Shown here: in pieces, positions 52,990 to 61,407 of the stretch | Position numbering within the stretch: position 1 is the stretch's first letter | Layout: each line of letters opens with the position of its first letter | DNA from: Acidobacteriota bacterium | GTDB lineage: Bacteria > Acidobacteriota > Holophagae > Acanthopleuribacterales > Acanthopleuribacteraceae | Length of the DNA: 64,000 nucleotides | NCBI GenBank assembly: GCA_030066195.1 | Contig: JASJCB010000025.1 | Span: forward strand, 1-64,000 | Reading direction: 5' to 3' | Notes under the pieces: generated by a model | Seen by the model: the letters and a program-made list of their open reading frames with translations, nothing else | The model's database searches: none | What the model was told of the DNA's origin: nothing | Position numbers and translations under genes: made by a program

Positions 52990-54827
52990 GATTCTCCTCG
53001 TGTCAGGCTTTCCGCTTTCTCTATACGGTTTGGCTTTAATTGGCCTGTTGCTCGTTCCAGGGCCGATACCGCGAAGGTCAGCGGGTAGAGCTTTTCGTAG
53101 TACCACAGGTTGGCGAAGTAGAAACCGATGGGGCTTGCCTGCAGGCGGCGACCCTCGTCCGTTAGTTCGACCAGTGCGTTGAGGCCGTAGCGCAGGGCCG
53201 CTTTCGGCGGTTCTTGAAGCGCGGTCAGGGCGTCCAAGGCCAGGGCCGTTTCTTCGATGGTCGACGCTGTTTCCTTGCCCGCGCCCCAGCCGCCGTCCTC
53301 GTTTTGGTTGGCGATCAACCAGGAGAAACCCTTCTTGAGCATTTGCCGTTCTTGGGTCAAGCGTGGTTCATCCGCCGTGATTTGAGCCAGGGCCAGGACT
53401 ACTTTAGCCGTGCCGTAGGTGGGGTTTTGTTCGTTTGGATGGTCCTGGTTGCCGAACCATAGGGGCAGCCAACTGCCGTCCGCCTGTTGTTGCTTTTTCA
53501 AGTAGCGCCGCATGCGGGACTGAGCCGCCGGCCAGCCCGGGCATTCCAGGCCGCGTTTGCGCCAGGTGTGCATGGCCAGGAGTGCATGAGCCGTGATGTC
53601 CGGACAGCTTTTGTCGAAGGGCAGCGTACCCCAACCCCGGCAGAAGGTGGGAATACCTCCGTCCCTGTTCTGCAAGTCAACCAGCCAGTCGATACCCTTG
53701 CCCGCGGCTTTTTCGACCACTGGTGATGCGCGTCGATCGCCGCACAGGTTGGCTAAGGCCAGAACGGCGCCGCTGGTGTCATCCGCATCGGGTACGCCGC
53801 CGGGGAGCGGAGTCCAGGCCCATCCGCCGGGCGCCGCGCCCGTGTAGGGGTGCACCACACGGTACTGTTGGTCGATCAGCCATTGGGTCAGCAGGCGGCA
53901 ATCTTCCTCGGTCAAATTGTTTCGCCCGCCCGCGTTCAGGGCGTTGATCGAAAGGGTGGTCACCCAGGTTTGCAGGTGGGTGTCGATGGGCAGGCTGCCG
54001 TCCGGACGTACCAGCGAAAGAATGAATTGGATACCCTTGCGGACCACGGGGTGATCGACCTTACCCATGGAGGCCATGCTCATGCACACGAAGGAGGTAA
54101 GGGGAACCGCTTCCAGGAAACCGCCGTTTTCAGGTTGAATACTTTCCAGTAGGTTCAGGGTATGCGCTTTGGTTTTTTCGCGGAAAAAGCGCGAGACGGG
54201 GTTGCCCGCACCGCGATGGTGGTAAATGGCCTGACCGATGGCGATCAAGGCGGGTAATGCATAGGAAACCACGGGCATGCGTACGGTTTTGTAGAATTTG
54301 CGTGGGACGGCTGCAAGCTCGAAAGGCAGTGGCGCCACCAATTGCCAGGCCTGTTCGGGAGGGCCCAACCGCCCGCAAATGGCCAGCATGGTGAGGATGG
54401 GCACGGAGAAGGTGTGGTCCTTGCCGTAGCGCTTCATGATTGCCTTGCGCAGTGTCTCCGGTTCCAGGCCTCCCGCCGTTTTTTTCAGCCAGGTTTCGGC
54501 AGCGAGCACACTGGTTTCCAATTGGTCATTGGTTTCGGAGATCAAACCCAGAGCGCCCCAACACAGGGCGGTGGTGCTGATGTTGCTGTGGCTGCGCACC
54601 GTGTCACCCCAGCCGCCGTCGGCATTTTGGTTGGTCGCCAACCAGTTCAGGGCGTCCTCGATCACTGAGAGGTTGTTTTCTCTGTCGACCGCATGCAGCG
54701 CCGCAATCGCCGTGGCCGTGGAAAGCGCGCTGGTGGACAATTCACCTTCCCAGGTTCCGTTCTGCCTTTGCTTCAGAAGGGTTTCTACCAGGCGATCGCG
54801 GGTGCCGCATAGTTTGACTTCGTCCAT
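52986..54827 (-). CDS. squalene-hopene-cyclase-like class II terpene cyclase
   Basis: The 613-residue protein is an alpha/alpha barrel with repeated QW-type motifs (QNADGGWG near 68, LQNRDGG near 388, QQQADGSW near 460, QNEDGGWG near 515). The catalytic class II motif is VPDADDTSG, a DXDD near residue 346, close to its place in squalene-hopene cyclases (about 630 residues). Protonation-initiated cyclisation of a linear isoprenoid such as squalene is inferred. It begins 3 bases after the prenyltransferase-repeat gene, without a strong ribosome-binding site, so it is probably translated by coupling. Confidence 0.85.
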   Translation of the reverse strand: MDEVKLCGTRDRLVETLLKQRQNGTWEGELSTSALSTATAIAALHAVDRENNLSVIEDALNWLATNQNADGGWGDTVRSHSNISTTALCWGALGLISETNDQLETSVLAAETWLKKTAGGLEPETLRKAIMKRYGKDHTFSVPILTMLAICGRLGPPEQAWQLVAPLPFELAAVPRKFYKTVRMPVVSYALPALIAIGQAIYHHRGAGNPVSRFFREKTKAHTLNLLESIQPENGGFLEAVPLTSFVCMSMASMGKVDHPVVRKGIQFILSLVRPDGSLPIDTHLQTWVTTLSINALNAGGRNNLTEEDCRLLTQWLIDQQYRVVHPYTGAAPGGWAWTPLPGGVPDADDTSGAVLALANLCGDRRASPVVEKAAGKGIDWLVDLQNRDGGIPTFCRGWGTLPFDKSCPDITAHALLAMHTWRKRGLECPGWPAAQSRMRRYLKKQQQADGSWLPLWFGNQDHPNEQNPTYGTAKVVLALAQITADEPRLTQERQMLKKGFSWLIANQNEDGGWGAGKETASTIEETALALDALTALQEPPKAALRYGLNALVELTDEGRRLQASPIGFYFANLWYYEKLYPLTFAVSALERATGQLKPNRIEKAESLTRGES

Positions 54828-54830
54828 GGG

Positions 54831-55712
54831 TTATACGCTCAGGTGGCCCAGCGCCAGCAGGCCGTAGAAGGTGTATTCGGTGTCCAGGGTGTCGTCGCCC
54901 CAGTTGCCGTAGAAACTACCATGATTGACCCACAGGCTGTCCAGGTAATCCAGACAATCCTCGCGGATGGGATCGATGGACACGCCCATGCCGGAAAGCG
55001 CATGCAGGGCCGTGGCTGTAGATAGCAAATCGGGCATGGGCGCGGCCGGCACGGCGAAGAAGCCGCCCGCGCCGTAGCATTTGTCCAACAGCCAACTCGC
55101 CGCATCTCTCGGCGAACCGTCACCCACGTTGCGCATGACCGCCTCGGCCGCGGCAATGGCGGGCGTGTTGCCCACGGGCATGTGCGGTTCATTGGCGAAT
55201 CCGCCGTCCCGTGAGCGCAGTGAGGCGCAGGTAGCGGCCAACATACCCGGCGCGCTTAATTGATCCTCGCGGCCCAGATCCTGGAAGGCGGCTAAAGCCA
55301 GGAAGTTGGCGTAGGCGGTAGCGGTCTCCGCGCCGGCTTCGGCATTGAAACCGCCGTCCGGGGTGCGCCACTGTAGCAACCGGGCGGCCATGGCTTGCGC
55401 GCGCGGGTTTTCCAAACCCACGGCCGACCAGCAGCGTGTCAGCGAGCACAGGTGTACGAAATCAAGCTTGTCACCGTCGCCGAATTGTTCCAACCAGCCG
55501 ACTACCTTGTGCGCGGGGATGTCCATCATCAACGCTTCCATGCAGCTAAGGCCGAAAACCGTGTAGTACAGGTCGCTACGGCCGCCGCGATCGCGGAAGC
55601 CGCCGTCCGGGTTGAGTTGGGATGCAACGAAGTCGCGCACCAGATCCGTGCCGTCAGACAGGGATTGGGGCGACAGCCTCGCGACTTGTAGCATTTCTCT
55701 TCTCAAACTCAC
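54831..55712 (-). CDS. prenyltransferase/squalene-oxidase repeat protein
   Basis: The 293-residue protein is built of alpha/alpha barrel repeats with DGGF cores (LNPDGGFRD near 35, RTPDGGFNAE near 120, RSRDGGFANE near 170). This resembles the beta subunit of protein prenyltransferases and one barrel of the triterpene cyclases. It lacks a DXDD motif, so it is not itself a class II cyclase. It may bind or prenylate a partner. The GTG at 55712 (or ATG at 55694) lies inside the upstream polyprenyl synthetase gene, an overlap of 41-59 bases, implying tight coupling. Confidence 0.75.
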   Translation of the reverse strand: MSLRREMLQVARLSPQSLSDGTDLVRDFVASQLNPDGGFRDRGGRSDLYYTVFGLSCMEALMMDIPAHKVVGWLEQFGDGDKLDFVHLCSLTRCWSAVGLENPRAQAMAARLLQWRTPDGGFNAEAGAETATAYANFLALAAFQDLGREDQLSAPGMLAATCASLRSRDGGFANEPHMPVGNTPAIAAAEAVMRNVGDGSPRDAASWLLDKCYGAGGFFAVPAAPMPDLLSTATALHALSGMGVSIDPIREDCLDYLDSLWVNHGSFYGNWGDDTLDTEYTFYGLLALGHLSV

Positions 55713-57372
55713 TGCACCATTCCTTGATCTCGATATCGTTGAATATTTTACCGACCACGCGGCGTAAAAGGCCCTTCAGGTTGGGATTGTTGAGCGTTTT
55801 CAGGGAGATCACCGCGTGTTCCTTATAGGTTTCCAGCAGTGCTTCCACATGCTTGGGGATCTCCAGTTCCGCCAGCAGAGTGTCGACGGCCGGGCGATCG
55901 GCCAGGGCGCCGGTATCGCGGTTCCACAATGCGGCGATCAAGTCTCGCGGCGCGCCTTTCTTGGCGTGTTTGTAGGCTAGAGCCAGGGGCATGGTCGGCC
56001 GCAAGGCGTCGATGTCGTTGGGGTCCTCGTTGCTGTTCAGATCATCGAAATCGTCTTTGATCTGGTAGGCGATGCCCAGGTTGCGGCTATAGTCGGCCAG
56101 CACCTCGTGCACATCGCCGTCACAACCGGTGTAGGCGGCGCCAAGGCGTAGCGCAACCTCGAAAGCGGGGCTGGTTTTTTTGTCGAAGATATCGACGACC
56201 TCGCCCGGGCTGAGCACCTTGGGGTCTCGCATCCAGGCCAGTTCCGCGCCCTGGCCGTGGCACAGGTTGCGCTGACCCTCGGCCGCGATGCGGATGAGTT
56301 CCGGCATGCGGGCGGGATCGGCGCCGCTTTCAGCGATCAACCGGTAGCCCTCGCCGATCAGGAGGTCGCCCGCGTTGAGGGCAATCGGGACACCCCATTC
56401 CGCGTGTAGCGTGGCCTGGCCATAGCGCGTATCGTCGTCATCCTCGATATCGTCGTGGATCAGCGAAGCCTTGTGGAAGCACTCCACGGCAACGGCCAGT
56501 TTCTTGAAACCGTCGGGGATTTCGGCTTCCGGGTCGTCCTGCATGGCGCGCCATACGCATGCGGCCAGGAAGGGGCGCCAGCGTTTGCCGTCGCGCAACA
56601 ACCATTCGCGTGCCAGTTCTTCCGCCTGGCCTTCCGCCGGTCCCATCAGTTGATCCAGCGAGTCGGGTGAGAACCAGGCGCGCACATCGTTGCGCAACTC
56701 GTCCAGGTTCAGGCGACGGGTTTTGTCTTCGGAGGTCAGGTGCACCACGTCCCAGACCCAGTCCAGGTCCACATTGGTATCGATGCAGTCGCCTTGCAGC
56801 AGGGGGATGGCGATGCCGGGAATGGCGGCCGCTTCCATAAAGGGGAAGGCCTTCTCCAACACCGAAAGGCAGCTGACGCCTACGATGGCGTCGATCTTAC
56901 CGGTTTCGATGATGGCCATCACCAGCGCGGAACCTTCCGCGATCAATACCGCGTATCCCAGTCGCTCGGCCTCTTCCTGAAGGTCTTGCAGGGAGCAGGC
57001 GCCGCACTGTTTGCACAGCAGGCCGAATTCGTCGAAGGGCGCGGGACAGACTTCCTCTTTGCGCAGGCACTTGGGCATCAACAACAGGCGGCGCTCGTAG
57101 GGGATCGTGGCCAGGGTGTCTTCCCACGATTCGTTATTCATCAACACGGCGACGAAGTCCAGATACTCGTCCGGGATGCCATGCTGTTCCAGAAAGACCT
57201 CGGCGTGTTCGCGCAGTTCGGCCATGGGCATGGGCGGCACCAGGTTTTGCTCGGCGACGAAGTCCTTGACCAGTGATTTGATCAGGCGGCGCTGCTCCTG
57301 GGTTTGTGGAATGGACTTGTCCGGTTTGCGCCAGACTTGCAGGGGCAGCGTTTTCGGTAATGTAGCGGCCAT
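55654..57372 (-). CDS. DUF116 domain fused to polyprenyl diphosphate synthase
   Basis: The 572-residue protein has two parts. Residues about 30-215 form a DUF116 domain with conserved cysteines (CLRKEEVCPAPFDEFG, CKQCGACSL, VSCLSVLEKAF). Residues about 250-550 form a trans-isoprenyl diphosphate synthase: GKRWRP near 261, the first Asp-rich motif DDIEDDDD near 306, GQGAELAW, KKTSPAFEVA and the second Asp-rich motif QIKDDFDD near 440. Chain length cannot be judged by eye. DUF116 has unknown function and its cysteines suggest metal or Fe-S binding. RBS GGGAGA precedes the ATG. The fusion couples isoprenoid chain formation to the Fe-S genes immediately upstream. Confidence 0.88.
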   Translation of the reverse strand: MAATLPKTLPLQVWRKPDKSIPQTQEQRRLIKSLVKDFVAEQNLVPPMPMAELREHAEVFLEQHGIPDEYLDFVAVLMNNESWEDTLATIPYERRLLLMPKCLRKEEVCPAPFDEFGLLCKQCGACSLQDLQEEAERLGYAVLIAEGSALVMAIIETGKIDAIVGVSCLSVLEKAFPFMEAAAIPGIAIPLLQGDCIDTNVDLDWVWDVVHLTSEDKTRRLNLDELRNDVRAWFSPDSLDQLMGPAEGQAEELAREWLLRDGKRWRPFLAACVWRAMQDDPEAEIPDGFKKLAVAVECFHKASLIHDDIEDDDDTRYGQATLHAEWGVPIALNAGDLLIGEGYRLIAESGADPARMPELIRIAAEGQRNLCHGQGAELAWMRDPKVLSPGEVVDIFDKKTSPAFEVALRLGAAYTGCDGDVHEVLADYSRNLGIAYQIKDDFDDLNSNEDPNDIDALRPTMPLALAYKHAKKGAPRDLIAALWNRDTGALADRPAVDTLLAELEIPKHVEALLETYKEHAVISLKTLNNPNLKGLLRRVVGKIFNDIEIKEWCSEFEKRNATSREAVAPIPV

Positions 57373-57388
57373 GATTCTCCCTCTCCGA

Positions 57389-58300
57389 TTATCGATCCGA
57401 TGATTTTGGGGTTTTGTCGAACACGGCGGCGGCCTTGGCCTGGATGGCGTCGACGCTCGGCAGCGCGTTCATGACTTCCTCGGGGATGCCGAGTTTGTCT
57501 TGTAATTTCTTCAGGCAACGCTTGCGTTCCTTAAGGGCGCGCTCGTCGTCGCGTTCGCGGCTGAAGCGTGACCTGGCGCGGGTGGAACGATCGCGCAAGA
57601 GGCTGTAGATATCGCCGCCCAGCAGTGAGGTGATGTCCACCTGCATCTTCTCGCGGCGCAGGTCTTCATCGCTCACCGGAGCGCCGTTAATCGGCCCCTG
57701 GCGGTATTTGGGAAATAGAATGGCGGCCTCGGGGCAGACGCGTGAGCAGGCGGGGCAGTCGGTCTTGCACTTGGTGGGATTCTGCACCGCAATCTTGCGC
57801 TCATCGGAGACGCCGTAGACGTCGAACAGGCAAAAGCTGAGGCACTGCATGCAATTCGTGCACCGGTCGTAGTCGATGACGGGAAACCAGGGCTTCCATT
57901 CTCCGGTAGGTTTGACCGTGGGTTCGGTTGCCCTTGCCTCCTCGGGTTCTTCCGGCGGCGCTTCACCCAGAAGAGCTTCACAGATCTCGCCGGCTTCCTG
58001 TTCGCGCATGTTCAGGACGTCTACCTTTTCCTCGTCCAGGTCGGCGCCGGCGGCGTGGAACAGCCACTTGACCGCACGCGGGTAACAGGCGGCAATCTTG
58101 ACGGTCTCGCCCTCGGTCATCTCGGCCAGCTTGGGATCGCGCTCGGCGGCCATGCGGCACATGTCTTCCACGTCCTCGAATTCCACGCCCGACTCGATGA
58201 GTTGATTGCGCACCTTCTCCTTGACCTTGGTGGGCAGGATGCGGGTGTAGGCGCAGTTGCAAAAGACGATCTTCTCGCGGGTTTGCGTTGCGGCAGTCAT
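57389..58300 (-). CDS. double [4Fe-4S] ferredoxin-type protein with extra N-terminal cysteine domain
   Basis: The 303-residue protein has an N-terminal domain with Cys14-x-Cys16, Cys48 and Cys72 (IVFCNCAYTRIL, AACYPRAVKWL) that recalls HdrA/hydrogenase-Fe-S-subunit-type modules. A ferredoxin domain follows with two clusters: CTNCMQCLSFC (Cys147, 150, 153, 157) and CKTDCPACSRVCP (Cys178, 182, 185, 189). The C-terminus is a charged helix. It probably delivers electrons to operon partners. AAGGAG lies 8 bases before the ATG. Gaps of 12 and 16 bases separate it from its neighbours. Confidence 0.85.
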   Translation of the reverse strand: MTAATQTREKIVFCNCAYTRILPTKVKEKVRNQLIESGVEFEDVEDMCRMAAERDPKLAEMTEGETVKIAACYPRAVKWLFHAAGADLDEEKVDVLNMREQEAGEICEALLGEAPPEEPEEARATEPTVKPTGEWKPWFPVIDYDRCTNCMQCLSFCLFDVYGVSDERKIAVQNPTKCKTDCPACSRVCPEAAILFPKYRQGPINGAPVSDEDLRREKMQVDITSLLGGDIYSLLRDRSTRARSRFSRERDDERALKERKRCLKKLQDKLGIPEEVMNALPSVDAIQAKAAAVFDKTPKSSDR

Positions 58301-58312
58301 GAATCAGGCTCC

Positions 58313-59455
58313 TTACAGCGCACCGGCCAGGGTTTCCTGGTCGTGCTTCATGCGATAGATGGGATTGGGCTCGCCGGGTTTGAAGGACTCGATATGATCC
58401 AGGTCAAGCGTGACGCCGGACAGCTCGGCGGCAGATTCGATCAGCGCGGCTTGCAGGGCGATGCTCAGGCGCTGGGGGTCGCCTTCCGCGCGCAGGTTGA
58501 CGATGATCTGTCCGCTGTCCAGGGGATCGCTCAGCGATTGCGAGAACTCGGCCTTGCGGGTCGTCCCAACCATGTTGAGCACGGCCAGTTCGCCGCTGCC
58601 GTCCTCGGGAGAGAGCGTCATCTTGAAGTGGGCGATTTCGATATCTTCTACGGCCAGGCGGGTGCCGACGGATTCGGCCAGGGTGCTTAACACCTGGTCG
58701 CCGTCGATGTATTGATCGGCCTTCAATTCAACCGTAGCGTTGAGCCAGCCCAGCAGGGCCTCACCTTCCGCGTAAACCTTGTAGTCCAGGTCCATGGTAT
58801 CGCCGCCGGGTTGCTCGCCCGACATGAGGTTTTCGAACCAATGATCCAGGTTCTCGCCGGTGCGGGCCGAAACGGTGAGGATGGTCTTGCCGGGGAACTT
58901 ATCGGCCAGAGCCTTGCGCAGGGCTGTCTCCTGGTCTTGGGTAATCAGGTCAGCCTTATTAATGATGATCGTAGCGGCTTCTTCCAACTGTTTCAGGTAG
59001 ATGTAGGTGACCTTTTGAGAGAAGCCGCGTTCGTTGCCGATACCCAACACGCGCATACAGCGTAAGGGATCGACCACCACGCTGAGCGGGGCGATGGAAA
59101 AGCGGTCGCCGTAGATGCGGCGCAGGGGATAGGAGACGGAGGCGATCAAGTCGGTGCAACTGCCCACCGGTTCGGCAATAAAGATATCGGGCCGGGTAGC
59201 CGCGTCCAGGTTTTCGGCCGCCTCGGTCAGGGTGTTGAAGCGGCAACAGAAACAGCCGCCGGGAATCTCCTCCACGGCGAAGCCCTGGGAGCGCAATTTC
59301 AGGGTGTCCACCAGGTTGGTGCCTTGATCGTTGGTGATCAGGCCCACCTTCAGGCCTTTGGCGTCCAGATGTTTGGCCAACTCCAAGATAGAGGTGGACT
59401 TTCCGGCGCCCAAAAAGCCGCCGATCATAACGTAACGTGCGGTGCGATCGCTCAT
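58313..59455 (-). CDS. G3E (CobW/HypB/UreG) family GTPase
   Basis: The 380-residue protein has the P-loop GGFLGAGKST (Lys19), the family metal-binding motif GGCFCC (Cys68, 70, 71), a DPLRCMRV switch region, and the base-specificity motif NKAD. The C-terminal half (VELKAD onward) is not the usual CobW C-terminal domain. G3E GTPases insert metals or cofactors into enzymes or reactivate corrinoid proteins. Its place between the lipoyl-carrier and Fe-S genes suggests it matures or reactivates a component of this pathway. The ATG overlaps the stop of the GcvH-like gene (ATGA). Confidence 0.88.
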   Translation of the reverse strand: MSDRTARYVMIGGFLGAGKSTSILELAKHLDAKGLKVGLITNDQGTNLVDTLKLRSQGFAVEEIPGGCFCCRFNTLTEAAENLDAATRPDIFIAEPVGSCTDLIASVSYPLRRIYGDRFSIAPLSVVVDPLRCMRVLGIGNERGFSQKVTYIYLKQLEEAATIIINKADLITQDQETALRKALADKFPGKTILTVSARTGENLDHWFENLMSGEQPGGDTMDLDYKVYAEGEALLGWLNATVELKADQYIDGDQVLSTLAESVGTRLAVEDIEIAHFKMTLSPEDGSGELAVLNMVGTTRKAEFSQSLSDPLDSGQIIVNLRAEGDPQRLSIALQAALIESAAELSGVTLDLDHIESFKPGEPNPIYRMKHDQETLAGAL

Positions 59456-59907
59456 GCAGTTTCTCCAAGCATTTTCGAAATGACATCATCCAGGAAGGCA
59501 GCGTAGCCTTCCGCGTCCACGGCATCGGGTTCGGGGGTGCCGCGAACCTCGTAAAGCCAGCCGCGAGCGTAGGGGTCCTTGGTCAACCATTCGGGGTTGT
59601 CGTTCAGGTCGGGGTTCTCGCGTACGAAGCTGCCTTCCGCCATGCAGAACAGGTCGGAAGCAGCTTTCAGGCACTCGATCCAGCCGATCACGCCGCCCAC
59701 TTCTACGGGATCGTCGACTTGTACTTCCATACCGGTCTCTACCAGGTCGCCCAGCATGCGCGTGGCGAATTTGGTGAAACCTACGCGCTGCAAGCCGGGT
59801 TCGACCTCGTCGATCCAGAAGTGGGCGCGGGTGTAAAGGCGGCCGGTGGGGAGCCTGGTGGAAAAGCGGGATTTCTTGTAGTTGATAAAGGAAGCGGTAC
59901 GATTCAT
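59452..59907 (-). CDS. GcvH-like lipoyl-carrier protein
   Basis: The 151-residue protein follows glycine cleavage H protein: YTRAHFWIDEV, VGFTKFATRMLGD, IGWIECLKAASDLF with the lipoyl lysine at Lys81, and NPEWLTKDPYARGWLYEV. The lysine and surrounding residues are intact, so lipoylation is expected. No gcvP, gcvT or lpd gene is near; instead it heads an operon with Fe-S, GTPase and isoprenoid enzymes. This suggests a dedicated carrier role outside glycine cleavage, as for the lipoate-binding proteins of Hdr-like sulfur oxidation. Divergent from the cysteine desulfurase across 316 bases. Confidence 0.88.
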   Translation of the reverse strand: MNRTASFINYKKSRFSTRLPTGRLYTRAHFWIDEVEPGLQRVGFTKFATRMLGDLVETGMEVQVDDPVEVGGVIGWIECLKAASDLFCMAEGSFVRENPDLNDNPEWLTKDPYARGWLYEVRGTPEPDAVDAEGYAAFLDDVISKMLGETA

Positions 59908-60223
59908 GGACGGGTCATCCGAATGGAAAGATTTCAGGCTGGAAACAAGACAAACTTTTCACACGGGCCCGCTGCAATCGTGCATCTTGTCGACTGTATA
60001 CGCTACACGGGTGCGCGACTGAACCCACCAATGAAAAATTAAGATAAAGCAAACCTTAAGGAAAAGTTAACCACTTGCTTTTGAATATGGATAAGGACGG
60101 GGAGGAGGCAACGGAAAGTAGAACGGAAACAGCGCGTTTACGGTATACTCTAAACCAGGAAACAGGACAAGCTCGCACAGGGTCCGAGGTCAATCATCGA
60201 TGCAACCTCGGAGATAAAGCCCC
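59908..60223. promoter_or_regulatory. divergent promoter region, 316 bp
   Basis: It separates the seven-gene minus-strand operon from the desulfurase-radical SAM operon. A TATACT at about 60141 on the plus strand is a possible -10, without a good -35. No gene recognised. Confidence 0.35.
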
Positions 60224-61390
60224 ATGCCCGAAGTCTACCTGGATCATCAGGCAACCACCCCGCCGGACCCGGCCGTGCTGGAGACCATGCTGCCGTACTT
60301 CACCCATAAATTCGGCAACGCGGCAAGTTCCCACGCTTGGGGAAGCGCCGCGGCAGCAGCGGTGGAAAACGCTCGCGAGCGGGTGGCCGAGTTGATCGGA
60401 GGTCATCCCCTGGCCGTGACCTTTACCGGCGGGGCCACTGAATCGGTGAACCTGGCTCTAAAAGGACTTGCCGATCAATACGGCTCCAAGCGACGTCACA
60501 TCGTCACTTGCGTCACCGAGCATCCCGCCGTGCGCGACACCTGCGCCCGGCTCTCGACCCAAGGCTTCGAAATCACCGAATTGGGCGTGGACCCTAAGGG
60601 ACATATCGACGAAAACGAACTGGCCGAAGCGGTCACCCCGGAAACCCTGGTCGTCAGCCTGATGTTCGCCAACAACGAGGTCGGCACCATTCACCCCGTG
60701 GCGCGTTACGCGGAAATTGCCCATGCACACGGCGCCTTCTTCCATTGCGACGCTACCCAGGCGGTCGGCAAGCTGCCCGTGCATGTGGACGAATTAAACA
60801 TCGACCTGCTGTCGCTTTCCGCGCACAAGTTTTACGGACCCATGGGCATCGGCGCGCTTTACCGACGCTTGAAGCGGCCGCGCGTGCGCCTGGCCCCGCA
60901 AATCCACGGCGGCGGTCACGAACGCGGCATGCGATCCGGTACGCTCAATGTACCCTCGATCGTGGGCCTGGGAGAAGCCTGTCGCATCGCCCGTGACCGC
61001 ATGGCCGACGATGCCGCACACACCCGAGCCCTGGCCGATCGCTTCCTGAAAGCCCTGGGCGGCATCCCGTACGAATTGAACGGGGACCCGGTGAATCGAC
61101 TTCCCGGGAACCTCAACCTCCGCTTCCCCGGCATCAGCGCCGCGAGCCTCATCGAGGAACTGCCCGATATCGCCGTCTCGACGGGTTCCGCGTGCAGCAG
61201 CGCTCGACCCGGCGCCTCGCACGTGCTTTCGGCCATGGGACTTGGCGGAGACGCCGCTGCCCAATCGGTGCGCTTGGGTTGCGGACGTTTTACCACCGAA
61301 ACCGAAATCGATTACGCGGCCCGGCGCTTCAAGGAGGCGATCGCTCGTTTGGGCGCTTGTCCCCGCGAGGCCGAGGCTTGCAGCCTGTAA
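60224..61390 (+). CDS. cysteine desulfurase (NifS/IscS family)
   Basis: The 388-residue PLP enzyme has the YLDHQATTP start, HCDATQAVGK, the PLP lysine in SAHKFYGP (Lys202), the GMRSGTLN segment, and the catalytic cysteine in GSACSSA (Cys324) on the flexible loop typical of group I. It mobilises sulfur from cysteine for Fe-S clusters or thio-cofactors. No iscU or sufE neighbour is seen. It precedes a radical SAM gene by 17 bases and is divergent from the lipoyl/Fe-S operon, both of which need sulfur, so a dedicated role is plausible. Confidence 0.92.
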   Translation: MPEVYLDHQATTPPDPAVLETMLPYFTHKFGNAASSHAWGSAAAAAVENARERVAELIGGHPLAVTFTGGATESVNLALKGLADQYGSKRRHIVTCVTEHPAVRDTCARLSTQGFEITELGVDPKGHIDENELAEAVTPETLVVSLMFANNEVGTIHPVARYAEIAHAHGAFFHCDATQAVGKLPVHVDELNIDLLSLSAHKFYGPMGIGALYRRLKRPRVRLAPQIHGGGHERGMRSGTLNVPSIVGLGEACRIARDRMADDAAHTRALADRFLKALGGIPYELNGDPVNRLPGNLNLRFPGISAASLIEELPDIAVSTGSACSSARPGASHVLSAMGLGGDAAAQSVRLGCGRFTTETEIDYAARRFKEAIARLGACPREAEACSL

Positions 61391-61407
61391 CACCTGGAGA
61401 CAGATTC

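Noticed and set aside
60075-60395. 106-codon plus-strand frame across the divergent promoter
   Set aside because: It overlaps the cysteine desulfurase start in another frame and has no conserved content.
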